Notes: generated from the sequence alone by a model not told the origin. A stretch of 64,000 nucleotides of DNA from Candidatus Zixiibacteriota bacterium (GCA_024280215.1 JAJRQO010000019.1:1-64000), one strand, 5' to 3'; shown: positions 27,871-36,888, counted from the first letter of the stretch. Numbers and translations are program-made.

Positions 27871-28404
27871 TTATTTATTTCTTATAGCTTCAAATACTGA
27901 GGTACAATTTTCACAAAAAGTTTCTGACTTAAAATCAAACTCTTCGATATAGGTGCTTGAGTGCATAACACAATTAAAATTACGACAATGATGTAATCCA
28001 AAGGTATGCCCCAATTCATGAATAGCTTCTTTTAACAACCTACTTTCAAGTTTTTCTTGATTCGCAGGTAACCCATAAATTTCATCTTGAAAACGATAGG
28101 TCGAAAAAACTGCTGCTCTCCCCTTGAATTCAGCCTCTCCGAATAGAAATGTTAATATTGGAGTGAATAAGTCATACACTGTCACGCCAAGAATTTTACT
28201 ATTATCACGAGGAGCTTTTTGTAAAAATTGGGATAAAAGCCATGTAGAATTTAGTTGTGACCGTTCTTGACTCCACCCATTTTGTAGATTTATTTCTATA
28301 GGGAGATAGTTTATAGAAGTTTTAAAAATCTGTTTCAAAGAAATTGCAAGTCTATCTAACATCTCTTCATTTTCAAAATCAAGTGGAATAAGATATATCT
28401 GCAA
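27871..28404 (-). CDS. Archaemetzincin-family zinc metalloprotease
   Basis: The product is 177 residues. It carries the family signature: zinc ligands in HELGHTFGLHH (His129, His133 and His139, catalytic Glu130), immediately followed by the second metal site Cys140, Cys145, Met147, Cys164 and Cys167 (CxxC). The start is TTG at 28404, two bases after the stop of the response-regulator gene; no ATG is available in the N-terminal strand MQIYLIPLDFEN, which fits the family. Archaemetzincins are widespread in archaea and patchy in bacteria, and their substrates are mostly unknown. Position between a redox-sensing two-component system and a sigma factor/kinase pair suggests a regulatory or stress role, but this is only inferred. 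Confidence 0.9.
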   Translation of the reverse strand: MQIYLIPLDFENEEMLDRLAISLKQIFKTSINYLPIEINLQNGWSQERSQLNSTWLLSQFLQKAPRDNSKILGVTVYDLFTPILTFLFGEAEFKGRAAVFSTYRFQDEIYGLPANQEKLESRLLKEAIHELGHTFGLHHCRNFNCVMHSSTYIEEFDFKSETFCENCTSVFEAIRNK

Positions 28405-28406
28405 AA

Positions 28407-29756
28407 CTACCTACATAGTCCAAATTTTTCAATTTTATGATAAAGAGTAGTCCTATCAATTTGTAAAATTTCAGCAGCATGGGTAATATTACCACCAGAT
28501 TGATCTAATATTCTTTGTATATACTCTTTTTCAAGTGCCACTAAACTTTGATCAGTGGGGATTGTTGAATTTAATTTTTCAAAAGTAAAACAATCAGTAG
28601 AAATTATAGGTTTTGTTGAAACAACAACAGCTCTTTCTATACAATTCCGTAACTCACGAACATTACCAATCCATTCATGAATTGTAAGTTGTTCCATGGC
28701 ATCTTTTGAGAATCCAGTAATGGCTTTGTTCATTTTTCCAGAAATCTTTTTTAACAGAGAGTTAGCGATTAGAGGGATATCTGAACGTCGTTCTCTTAAT
28801 GGTGGAATATTAATTGAAAAGACATTTAACCGATAATATAAATCTTCTCTAAAAGTACCACCAGCAACTGCTTTTTCCATATCTAAGTTAGTAGCACAAA
28901 TTAAGCGAAAATCTACGTCAACAATCTCATTCCCTCCAACTCGAGTAAACTGTTTTGTTTCTATCGCCCTCAAAAGATCCATCTGTGTCTTTGCATCGAT
29001 ACATCCTATTTCATCAAGAAAAATCGTACCCTGATGGGCAAGTTCAAGTTTCCCCTTACGACGATACATCGCTCCAGTAAAGGCACCTTTCTCATGACCA
29101 AAGAACTCGCTTTCAGCAAGACCTGAAGTTAAACTTCCGCAATTAACAACAACAAGTGGGAAATAACATCTCGGGCTCAATGAATGAATTAATTGAGCGA
29201 GTAGCTCCTTACCTGTACCACTCTCACCTCGAAGCATTACCGATGTATCTGTCTGAGCAACCGTCTTGGCTAAGTCTAAAACTTTTTTTATTTTAACATT
29301 TTCACCTATAAATTTATCGAAACGACACAATTCGTTAATGCGTTTTTTAAGGTTTTTGTTTTCTTTTTGAAGTAATTTTTGTTTCTCAATTTTTGAAATT
29401 AAATGTATAAGATAGTCAGGATCAATTGGTTTTGTAATATAATCATAGGCACCATCCTTGAGAGTTTTTACCGCCGTTTCAACAGATGCATATGCAGTAA
29501 TCATAATTGTCGTTATGTTTGGATCAATCTTTTTTAAACGGTGATGTAGTTCGGGACCTTCCATACCTGGTAACCTGATATCTAAAAAAGCAATATCGTA
29601 TTCCCCCGGTTTAAACTTTTCTAATGCTTCATCGGCATCCGCAGCAGAGCCAACATTATAATCAAATTCTTCAAACCATTTAGTCAACGAATCCCTTACA
29701 CTACTCTCATCGTCTACTATAAAAATATTTATTTTATCTGCTAATTCATTAGTCAT
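28407..29756 (-). CDS. Sigma-54-dependent response regulator (NtrC type)
   Basis: The product is 449 residues. The receiver has DD at 15-16, phosphoacceptor Asp59 (FLDIRLPG) and Lys109. The AAA+ domain has Walker A GESGTGKE (177-184), GAFTGA (224-229) and Walker B FLDE (246-249). A C-terminal Fis helix-turn-helix reads GGNITHAAEILQIDRTTLY. It lies 53 bp downstream of the haem-containing histidine kinase. A -24/-12-like site sits upstream of the NrfD operon just beyond that kinase gene (34310-34328), a plausible target. Confidence 0.93.
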   Translation of the reverse strand: MTNELADKINIFIVDDESSVRDSLTKWFEEFDYNVGSAADADEALEKFKPGEYDIAFLDIRLPGMEGPELHHRLKKIDPNITTIMITAYASVETAVKTLKDGAYDYITKPIDPDYLIHLISKIEKQKLLQKENKNLKKRINELCRFDKFIGENVKIKKVLDLAKTVAQTDTSVMLRGESGTGKELLAQLIHSLSPRCYFPLVVVNCGSLTSGLAESEFFGHEKGAFTGAMYRRKGKLELAHQGTIFLDEIGCIDAKTQMDLLRAIETKQFTRVGGNEIVDVDFRLICATNLDMEKAVAGGTFREDLYYRLNVFSINIPPLRERRSDIPLIANSLLKKISGKMNKAITGFSKDAMEQLTIHEWIGNVRELRNCIERAVVVSTKPIISTDCFTFEKLNSTIPTDQSLVALEKEYIQRILDQSGGNITHAAEILQIDRTTLYHKIEKFGLCR

Positions 29757-29809
29757 TTTTTACTCCTCAATGACACTATATAAATAGTAAAACCAAATCA
29801 ATTTTAATA

Positions 29810-31390
29810 TTAATTTTTTGATATTGCTATAATGAATGTTGTACCTTTTTCAACTTCTGTTTCTATTTTAATATTTCCATTATGTCTCTCAATGATACCA
29901 TAGGCGATAGATAGTCCAAGTCCAACACCCTTACCTCCTTTTTTACTTGTATAAAACGGTTCAAAGATATGAGGAAGAAGTTCATCAGAAATCCCATCAC
30001 CAGTATCTTTAATAGTGATAATACAATTATTATCTTCAGAATAAATACCCACAGTCAACGTCCCACCATTTTGCATTGCTTCAATAGCATTCATAAAAAT
30101 AGCTAATATTGCTTGCTGAATTTGTTCTTTATCACATTTTATTTCTAAAGTTCTATCAAATGTAGAGTGTTCTATTGAAATACTATTGAGAAGTAAATGA
30201 TGTTGGATTAATTTCAAACAATTCTCCATTAAAACAGAAATATTTTGATAAGAAAAATCTCCAACTTTTCTTTTTGAGAATAATAATAAATTTTTTACAA
30301 TATTCCCGCATCGAATAATTTCTTCACTAACAATACTTAAATCTGATTGAATAGAATTTATTTTTTCTGGATTTAAATTTTTATTGTCAAGACGTTTTTG
30401 AGTGAGACGAACATAAGTCAAAATTCCAGCAAGAGGATTGTTGAGTTCATGAGCAACAGTAGCAGAAAGTTTACCTAATGATGCCATTTTTTCAACTTGA
30501 ATAAGATGTGACTGAATCTGTTCAAGCTCTTTTGTCTTATCTTCAACTTTTAACTCTAATCTATTAGACCATTTTTTAATTTCATTTTGTGCTTTATTTA
30601 ACTCCTGCACCATGATATTAAATGAGTGAGCAAGTTGACCGATTTCATCTTGACGATGCATTGGTATGACATAGTTTAGATTACCAGAAGCAATTTCTTT
30701 TGTCGCTTCACTCAACGTATAAATTGGTTTACGAATTAATATCCAGATAAGAATGCCTGTCACAAACAAAACAGCTATTACTAAAATTGCTGAAGCCATA
30801 ATAGTATAATTTATATTTTCTGATAAATTTTCATCAATCGTACGTAAACACATTTGCACATCTAAAACACCAAGTATTGCTTTTTCTGTTATTGGCACAT
30901 GGCAATCCACTCCAGCACAGGACGGTTCATTTTTTATTGGGGCAATCATAGAAAAAATACGACAACCATTTAATGCGGTAGTAATACGTGTCCGTTCTTT
31001 TACTTCAAGAACTTTTAATGGGATTGAACTATGGTGACAAACCTGACAAACATCTGAAGATATTGAAACTTGCGATGATTTTTCTTTTGGTTTAGTAGAA
31101 TATCTAATCAGACCATTTTTATCATAAATCCGTATGACCTGAATACCTTCCATCTCTCCCATATACTTAAAGATTTGTTTAATATCCTCTTTACGATTAA
31201 TAAGCATACTGTAGTGGATAGAATTTTTTATGAGTTCGGTATTTCTAACCGCACTCACCTCGACAAGATTCATAAGGTTTGTGCGTTGATTAGTGATGTC
31301 TATTACTGTAAATATGCCAAGCCCAACGAGCATCACTAAAAAAATTGAGATATATAACTTTACACCTAATGACATATTATCATCGACCAT
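29810..31390 (-). CDS. Sensor histidine kinase with periplasmic c-type haem motifs
   Basis: The product is 526 residues. It has a transmembrane helix (11-31) and a periplasmic sensor (about 35-195) carrying two c-type haem attachment motifs: CQVCH (115-119) and CAGVDCH (158-164, a CX4CH form). A second transmembrane helix (196-219), HAMP (about 220-270), a coiled coil, phosphoacceptor His314 in VAHELNNPLAG and a HATPase domain with DTGDGI and KGVGLGLSIAYG follow. A haem-bearing sensor outside the membrane suggests detection of redox state or a small gas ligand. It lies between the NrfD operon and its cognate sigma-54 activator. Confidence 0.9.
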   Translation of the reverse strand: MVDDNMSLGVKLYISIFLVMLVGLGIFTVIDITNQRTNLMNLVEVSAVRNTELIKNSIHYSMLINRKEDIKQIFKYMGEMEGIQVIRIYDKNGLIRYSTKPKEKSSQVSISSDVCQVCHHSSIPLKVLEVKERTRITTALNGCRIFSMIAPIKNEPSCAGVDCHVPITEKAILGVLDVQMCLRTIDENLSENINYTIMASAILVIAVLFVTGILIWILIRKPIYTLSEATKEIASGNLNYVIPMHRQDEIGQLAHSFNIMVQELNKAQNEIKKWSNRLELKVEDKTKELEQIQSHLIQVEKMASLGKLSATVAHELNNPLAGILTYVRLTQKRLDNKNLNPEKINSIQSDLSIVSEEIIRCGNIVKNLLLFSKRKVGDFSYQNISVLMENCLKLIQHHLLLNSISIEHSTFDRTLEIKCDKEQIQQAILAIFMNAIEAMQNGGTLTVGIYSEDNNCIITIKDTGDGISDELLPHIFEPFYTSKKGGKGVGLGLSIAYGIIERHNGNIKIETEVEKGTTFIIAISKN

Positions 31391-31447
31391 TTTGTCGTTT
31401 TTCTATCTGAAGTATAATACGTTTTTAAAATAACACAAGTAAGATAA

Positions 31448-31536
31448 AAGGATAAAACCAGCTGTATGAAATATTGTCATCAATAGCTTTCAGCGGGAAT
31501 TCTGAAATTTATCAAATAGCAGATGGCTTTATCCTT
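31448..31536 (-). terminator. Long-stem putative terminator after the NrfD operon
   Basis: 31448-31464 pairs with 31520-31536 (15 of 17 positions) around a 55-nt loop, just downstream of the NrfD stop in the minus direction. The run after the stem is T-rich but short. It may separate the NrfD operon from the kinase gene. Confidence 0.4.
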
Positions 31537-31575
31537 ATTTTATTCTTTAATAGTATTACAATACAAACATCGCAT

Positions 31576-32778
31576 TTAAGAAATATGAGTATAGTTAGAA
31601 CTAACTTTATCCGAATTCTCTCCTTGAATTTTACTTAGTTTATTTAATTTTTGTTTTTGAGATTCTTTAAGTGGTGTTCCAAACACTGGGAAATATCGAA
31701 CCGCTAAAGCAAACAAGAATATTACCATTCCAACAATTGCCAATGAAACAGAAATTTCCATCCATGATGGGATATAGTTTACTCCAGATGATGCCGTCAT
31801 TCCAGTAATTGTTACATTCATTCTATTAAACAAAAATCCGGAAATAGCAAATATAGAACATACGTATAACCCTTTTGTTGAAAGTCTGACCTTTTTAATA
31901 GAAAGCAACACAATTGGTATTATTGAACCAATCAACATCTCTAACCAAAAGACATACGTCTCCATGCGATTTTCAAACATGAGATTCCAGACGCCTCGAG
32001 TAGTAAAATCCTGTACTTTTAAAACAAGATACAGAGCCATACCCAAAAGCATGACTCTTCCAAGGTGTTTAAGAATATGCTTCTCAAGCCGATGTCCAAA
32101 GGCTCGAAAGCTCAAATGAGATTCAAATATTACCATCGCACAACCTGTTGAAATTGCTGAAATCAAAAAGAATGCTGGTAAAAGAGGTGAATACCATAAC
32201 GGATAAAGTTTTGAAGGCATAATTAAATACAGTGAACCTAAAGAAGACTGGTGTAAAAAAGATAAAATCACACCGACTATAACGAGTGGTACAATAACTT
32301 TACCAACCCATTTCTTGGGTCTTTTCCATCCAAACTTTTCAAAGACAACAGTACTAAACTCTAATGCTAAAACAGATGTATAAAAAGTCACACACATCGC
32401 TACTTCAAACATAACTGATTGAAAGTTTCCCATCAACATTGGATGATAGATTCGTAATGGATGACCTATATCAATGAGCAGTCCGACAACAACTAATACA
32501 TATCCTAAAAATGCAGTAAGAATCGCTGGCCTTAGAACAGGATAAAATTGTTTTAAATGAAGGACATATACTGCTCCAGCAATTGTAAACCCACCCGCAG
32601 CCAATCCAACACCTGTGACAACATCAAACCCGACCCATAGCCCCCACGGAAACTGATCACTCAAATTTGTTGCCGCACCCAAGCCTTGATTAACCCGAAC
32701 AAAAACTGCGTATGCTCCTGCTAATGTCACGATACCAAACAGAACTCGCCAAAATGTTAATTTAAATGGTAACTTCAT
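31576..32778 (-). CDS. NrfD/HybB-type integral membrane quinone-reactive subunit
   Basis: The product is 400 residues with about nine to ten hydrophobic helices. The N-terminal segment GAATNLSDQFPWGLWVGFD followed by VVTGVGLAAGGF is characteristic of the HybB/NrfD family, membrane subunits that exchange electrons with the quinone pool and carry no haem. It starts 2 bp after the HybA-like ferredoxin gene, whose clusters would accept or donate the electrons. No catalytic subunit is encoded alongside, so the electron partner must come from elsewhere. The C-terminal 30 residues are cytoplasmic and polar. Confidence 0.9.
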   Translation of the reverse strand: MKLPFKLTFWRVLFGIVTLAGAYAVFVRVNQGLGAATNLSDQFPWGLWVGFDVVTGVGLAAGGFTIAGAVYVLHLKQFYPVLRPAILTAFLGYVLVVVGLLIDIGHPLRIYHPMLMGNFQSVMFEVAMCVTFYTSVLALEFSTVVFEKFGWKRPKKWVGKVIVPLVIVGVILSFLHQSSLGSLYLIMPSKLYPLWYSPLLPAFFLISAISTGCAMVIFESHLSFRAFGHRLEKHILKHLGRVMLLGMALYLVLKVQDFTTRGVWNLMFENRMETYVFWLEMLIGSIIPIVLLSIKKVRLSTKGLYVCSIFAISGFLFNRMNVTITGMTASSGVNYIPSWMEISVSLAIVGMVIFLFALAVRYFPVFGTPLKESQKQKLNKLSKIQGENSDKVSSNYTHIS

Positions 32779-32780
32779 TT

Positions 32781-33566
32781 TTACACCTCATCTTTCTGAT
32801 TTCTTTGATTCCAAACTGCTTCAGTAAGCTGATTGTTACCTTTATCAGCAATTTCCATTCTTCGGTCAATGACCCACCAAACTCCATAGAGGAACGTTCC
32901 AAAAAACACAGAGAATCGAGGTATTTTTGATAATACATCCCATGTAAGATTTGGAAGAGGTTCCATAGGAAGGTTCATTGGAAGGCCAAGCTCATCAAAT
33001 GGTATTGACGATGTAAATAAGACAGAGGTACCACCCGCTTCATGTTCGCCAAAGATATGATTGATATATGTTTCAGGTTCATCAATTCGACGTTGACGGG
33101 CAATAGCTAAAAGCTCATCTCTATCTCCAAAAATTGTCGCTTCAGCTGGACATGCTTCGGCACAAGCAGGTATATCACCAACTTTTTGACGAGGATAGCA
33201 CATGGTGCATTTTTGCACTTTTGGTTTTGTACTTGCCCATTCGTAAGTTGGAACAGAATATGGGCAGGCTTGCATACAATAACGACATCCAATACATTTT
33301 TCATAATGATATATAACCGCACCTGACTCGGTTTTTTCTAAAGCTCCGACAGGACAGACAGAAACACAAGTTGGTACTTCGCAGTGCATACACATTTTGC
33401 GAGTATATACTTCTTCCTTTTCGATTACTGCTGTATACGCTGTAGACGACAGCACCGACATATCGCCATCTTCAGGTTGATTATTTTCTTCTCGGCAAGC
33501 TTCGACACATGCCTTACAACCGACACATAAATTCACGTCTATTAAAAGTGCTTTGCGGTTGTCCAT
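32781..33566 (-). CDS. HybA-type four-cluster ferredoxin with C-terminal membrane anchor
   Basis: The product is 261 residues. Four [4Fe-4S] cluster motifs are visible: CVGCKACVEAC, CMHCEVPTCVSVCP, CIGCRYCMQACP and CTMC...CAEACP. A single transmembrane segment lies near the C-terminus (about residues 220-240, FSVFFGTFLYGVWWVI), as in HybA. No Tat or Sec signal is visible, so it may face the cytoplasm, or be exported with a partner. The start at 33566 is chosen because GAGGA is 8 nt upstream; an ATG 15 bp earlier overlaps that site. It begins one base after the stop of the GcvH-like gene. Confidence 0.9.
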   Translation of the reverse strand: MDNRKALLIDVNLCVGCKACVEACREENNQPEDGDMSVLSSTAYTAVIEKEEVYTRKMCMHCEVPTCVSVCPVGALEKTESGAVIYHYEKCIGCRYCMQACPYSVPTYEWASTKPKVQKCTMCYPRQKVGDIPACAEACPAEATIFGDRDELLAIARQRRIDEPETYINHIFGEHEAGGTSVLFTSSIPFDELGLPMNLPMEPLPNLTWDVLSKIPRFSVFFGTFLYGVWWVIDRRMEIADKGNNQLTEAVWNQRNQKDEV

Positions 33567-33567
33567 A

Positions 33568-34245
33568 TTATAGTTCCTCATTCAAATTCTCGAGAAACTG
33601 TTTTTCAAATTCAATGATTGCATTATTATCAAGATAGTCTGCGATACCTTCAACAAGAGTCCCACCATCAGAAAGAGTAACATTACTCAAAGCAGGTTGA
33701 TTTTGGTGAGCTAAAACAAAATCTTTTAAGCGACTGAATTCATTTGAGATCCAAGTTTTTGCTTGATCCGCAATTTTGAATGACTTTATATCATCCGAAA
33801 GATGAGTTGGCTTTAATGAGTACATCCAACATTCTTGGTATGGATCGTTGGTTAGTTTTTCTGGATTCTGATCAATTTCAAAGTTTGCATATTCAATTTT
33901 TCCAGATATTGGAGATGCTATACTTATTTTTTTATCTCCTTTGTTGAAAATAACAAGTTCCTCGCCCTTCATGACATAGTCACCAGAATTTTTTAACTTA
34001 ACTGAACTAATCTTACCAAAAAACCGTTGGACTAATTCATCAACACCAATAGTAATATTTCCAGATGATTCTAAGCTTAACCAAGTATGGTTAGGTGAGA
34101 AAAAATACCCTTTGGGAAAAGGGAGAACAGCTCTATGAGATGAAACAGCTAAATCATCTACACTGTCTTCAACTTCAGTTTTCTGTAGCAAAGCTGAAAT
34201 GACAATAAAGACGATAAACGTAACAACAACAAATAATGCGACCAT
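33568..34245 (-). CDS. Membrane-anchored GcvH-like (H-protein fold) protein lacking the lipoyl lysine
   Basis: The product is 225 residues. An N-terminal transmembrane helix (2-20) precedes an H-protein/lipoyl-like domain (about 45-145). YFFSPNHTWLSLESSGNITIG corresponds to the N-terminal part of glycine-cleavage H protein, and GEELVIFNKGDKKISIASP aligns without gaps with its lipoylation loop. In that alignment the modified lysine is replaced by Asp104, with lysines at 105 and 106, so lipoylation at the usual site is unlikely. The C-terminal 80 residues are helical. It is the first gene of the operon with HybA- and NrfD-like subunits and has AAGGAG before its ATG. It probably has a structural role in that membrane redox complex. 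Confidence 0.75.
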   Translation of the reverse strand: MVALFVVVTFIVFIVISALLQKTEVEDSVDDLAVSSHRAVLPFPKGYFFSPNHTWLSLESSGNITIGVDELVQRFFGKISSVKLKNSGDYVMKGEELVIFNKGDKKISIASPISGKIEYANFEIDQNPEKLTNDPYQECWMYSLKPTHLSDDIKSFKIADQAKTWISNEFSRLKDFVLAHQNQPALSNVTLSDGGTLVEGIADYLDNNAIIEFEKQFLENLNEEL

Positions 34246-34309
34246 TATAAACTCCTTCAGTTTAAATTATCGACTCACATTCTTGTGAATCATTTCACAC
34301 TTTATTTCA

Positions 34310-34328
34310 TAAACATAAAACATGCCAA
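34310..34328 (-). promoter_or_regulatory. Sigma-54-like promoter candidate for the GcvH-like/HybA/NrfD operon
   Basis: On the minus strand TTGGCATGTTTTATGTTTA has the -24 GG and, exactly ten bases on, GT in place of the ideal GC, about 65 bp before the ATG at 34245. A sigma-54 activator gene lies close downstream on the same strand. Confidence 0.35.
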
Positions 34329-34665
34329 TCAACGACTACTAACACCATTTTTCTTGTAACCATCTGCCCTACATTGTGATTAAATTATGAATCTGAAATC
34401 TTTGGCTATTTTACATGACGTAGAAAATTACTACTGTGGCATTTAACCACACTAACATTATAAAATCTCATGCGAATAAGCTTAGCCCGTTGAGTGATAA
34501 GCACTAAGCTACTGTAGACTTTTACCATAATGAATGAGGTAAATTACTACAGTAAAATATTTTCTCTTAATGGATGTATGAGGTGACTTGATTAACACAA
34601 AAGTTCTTTATTTTAGAACAATGATACAATGATAAATTTACTAAGTAGTTAGAATATCAATTATA

Positions 34666-34694
34666 TTGCTATTTCATCATTACCTTAGTATTAT
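34666..34694 (+). promoter_or_regulatory. Candidate promoter of the surface-glycan operon
   Basis: TTGCTA (34666-34671), a 17-bp spacer and TATTAT (34689-34694), with AATG following. The leader to the TTG start at 34745 would be about 45 nt. Confidence 0.4.
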
Positions 34695-34744
34695 AATGAC
34701 ACAGTTGAAATGATAAATACTAATTTAACAGGCTATCTCACATT

Positions 34745-35836
34745 TTGAATACTAAGTTATCACCATACATTGATAAAACTGAAAATCGACAAACACTCTT
34801 CAACTTTTATGAAGATGTGTATCCTGATTCTCCTTGGTTATTAGATTCGGAACGATTCTACTGGCAAACTATTTCAAATCCCTTGCAAACACCCAAGGAG
34901 TATCCTATTTGGTTGTTACAAGATGAAAACAATCAACTCATTGGACAAAACATATATATTTTTTACAATCTCTCGATTGATAACAAAAAATATCGGGGTT
35001 TCTGCTCAACCAATCTCATCGTAAAACCTGGCATTGTTGGTAAAGGCTTTGGACATAAATTAATTGGTAAAAATGAAAGTTTTGACGGAGTAGCATATGC
35101 CGTTGGTATTACTCATGCCTCTACTCGTGCCTTTTTAAAAAGAGGATGGGTTTTAGTCGAGGATGCCCTCCTTATGAATAAAATCATAAATCCAGTACCG
35201 AATTTAAAATATCTAAAAATGCCAATGTGGAAAATTTTGATTTTAGCTCCGATAATTAAATTAGCAGGTAGTTTCTTTGATGTTTTGAGTCTGTTTCGTG
35301 CAAAATCGACATTTAAAGATGTCACTTATAGAGAAATTTCAAGTTTTGAACCTGAGTGGGATTCTTATTGGGAGAATTATCTCTCTGACTATGCCATTAA
35401 TTTTAAGCGTTCTTATTTTCATCTAAATTATAAATATAAATCAAGAAAAGATGTACAGCATACCGTTTATTTATTTGAAAAAGAAAACATCCCTGTTGGA
35501 TATGCTGTCTTTCGTTTGTCTGAGAATAAAATTAGAAATTTAAAACTTGGGCGTATTGTTGATTTTGTTTACGACCCAAGTCTTGGTAATAATTTTGTGA
35601 ATTATATAATTAACCTCCTCAAAAAAGAATTGCAAAAACAATCGGTCGATGCTATTGTTGGTATCGCTGCGAACAAAAATATAAATAAAGCATATAAAGA
35701 TAATGGCTTCTTTCTTTCAAGAAAACAGGCAGCTATTATAAAAGAAGAAGATTTTAAAATTTCTGAATTACGAAAAAAATATCAAAATCTCTGGTATATC
35801 ACTTTAGGAGATTCTGATTTAGATAATTACTGGTAA
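34745..35836 (+). CDS. GNAT-family acyltransferase
   Basis: The product is 363 residues. The acyl-CoA-binding region (about 80-130) contains STNLIVKPGIVGKGFGHKL followed by IGK, the G-x-G-x-G/A loop of GNAT enzymes, then a second GNAT-like half (about 215-330, VGYAVFRLSENKIRNLKLG). The start appears to be TTG at 34745, since no ATG occurs near the conserved N-terminus YIDKTENRQTLFNFYEDVYP. It is followed 4 bp later by a carbohydrate-deacetylase-like gene and then a flippase-like gene, so it probably acylates a glycan, amino sugar or lipid-linked precursor. The exact acceptor cannot be read from sequence. Confidence 0.75.
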   Translation: MNTKLSPYIDKTENRQTLFNFYEDVYPDSPWLLDSERFYWQTISNPLQTPKEYPIWLLQDENNQLIGQNIYIFYNLSIDNKKYRGFCSTNLIVKPGIVGKGFGHKLIGKNESFDGVAYAVGITHASTRAFLKRGWVLVEDALLMNKIINPVPNLKYLKMPMWKILILAPIIKLAGSFFDVLSLFRAKSTFKDVTYREISSFEPEWDSYWENYLSDYAINFKRSYFHLNYKYKSRKDVQHTVYLFEKENIPVGYAVFRLSENKIRNLKLGRIVDFVYDPSLGNNFVNYIINLLKKELQKQSVDAIVGIAANKNINKAYKDNGFFLSRKQAAIIKEEDFKISELRKKYQNLWYITLGDSDLDNYW

Positions 35837-35840
35837 AGAT

Positions 35841-36872
35841 ATGAATAAAAAAAGAATATACATTGTAATTGGGTGCGACACCGATCCAGATAGAGTAAAT
35901 TTCCTGCCGAATGTTCCAACCGAGACTCTCGGTTGGAGTGGAATGTTAGAGGGAATCCCTCTGACCAAAGAAAAAGTAGAAGATATAAAAGACTCTCAAG
36001 GTAATTCTCCTGTTTTTTCATGGTGTCTTCGAGCAGATCATCAAATTAAAGAATACTATGGAAATTATAATTCTATTTTAGAATTACATAAACCATTTTT
36101 TCTTGAACTAGAAAACAGTGGTGATGAAATAGCATGGCATCCCCATTTCTTTAAATTCGACGAACAGACACAAAAATGGTATCAAGAATTCAAAAATATT
36201 AAATGGCAAAAATCTATGCTAAAGAATGCGCATGCTGAATTTTTATCAACTTTTCCAGGTAGAGCAAAATCTGTAAGAATGGGATGGGACTATCACAATA
36301 ATGATACATTTTCAACTTTAAACGATCTTGGTGTTGATATTGATTTTAGTGGTATACCAAGTTTATTTATACATCCTAAAAACGATTCAATCAAATCTGT
36401 AAACTTTTTTGATTGGTCACTTTCACCAAACCATCCTTATTATCCTGCGACATCCGATTATCGAAGAGAAGCAGTAGGGGATGAAAGAACATTTAAAATG
36501 TTAGAGGCTCCTAATTTTATCTCTCAATCACTCCTTTGGAGTTTAATAAGTGGACTTGTATTTGCTAAAAAAATGAAAGATGTCTCCCAAATTTTCAGAG
36601 CGTTAAAAAAACCAGTCTATTGGATTGGCATAACTGGTAAGACGAATTTATTTGCTCCTATTGTCAATCAGATAGAAGGTGATCTAAAGAAAAAAGACAA
36701 TATTTTTTTCATAACATATTTCCATCCTGACGAACTGATAGAAAATAATAGTTCTTTATATTCATTACAATATTTGTATGATAATTTAAAACTATTAAAA
36801 GCAAAAGCAAATCAGCTCGGAGCCGATATTCATTTTATAAAAGCTTCTGAAATTAAAACAAAATTTATGTAA
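35841..36872 (+). CDS. Polysaccharide-deacetylase-like (NodB-type barrel) protein
   Basis: The product is 343 residues, cytoplasmic. It starts with strand IYIVIGCDTDPDR, in which the Asp pair corresponds to the metal-binding motif 1 of carbohydrate esterase family 4. This is followed by DEIAWHPHFFKFD (motif 2 histidines), SVRMGWDYHNNDTFSTLNDL (motif 3 Arg region) and a later barrel strand MLEAPNF. The HxxxH spacing is non-standard, so hydrolase activity should be regarded as likely rather than certain. It is in the middle of a three-gene operon with an acyltransferase and a flippase-like membrane protein, consistent with deacetylating a surface-glycan precursor. Confidence 0.7.
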   Translation: MNKKRIYIVIGCDTDPDRVNFLPNVPTETLGWSGMLEGIPLTKEKVEDIKDSQGNSPVFSWCLRADHQIKEYYGNYNSILELHKPFFLELENSGDEIAWHPHFFKFDEQTQKWYQEFKNIKWQKSMLKNAHAEFLSTFPGRAKSVRMGWDYHNNDTFSTLNDLGVDIDFSGIPSLFIHPKNDSIKSVNFFDWSLSPNHPYYPATSDYRREAVGDERTFKMLEAPNFISQSLLWSLISGLVFAKKMKDVSQIFRALKKPVYWIGITGKTNLFAPIVNQIEGDLKKKDNIFFITYFHPDELIENNSSLYSLQYLYDNLKLLKAKANQLGADIHFIKASEIKTKFM

Positions 36873-36888
36873 GGTTTTATAAACTAAT

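Larger units (their letters stand above)
34246..34744. other. Intergenic region between divergent operons, with three hairpins
   Basis: No gene is visible. Hairpins: TGTGG/CCACA (34435-34451), AGCTTAG/CTAAGCT (34479-34510) and a nested one at 34510-34554 (TACTGTAG/CTACAGTA outside TTTACC/GGTAAA). The left end holds a sigma-54-like site for the NrfD operon and the right end a sigma-70-like site for the glycan operon. The hairpin cluster belongs to neither leader if those promoters are right. Confidence 0.5.
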
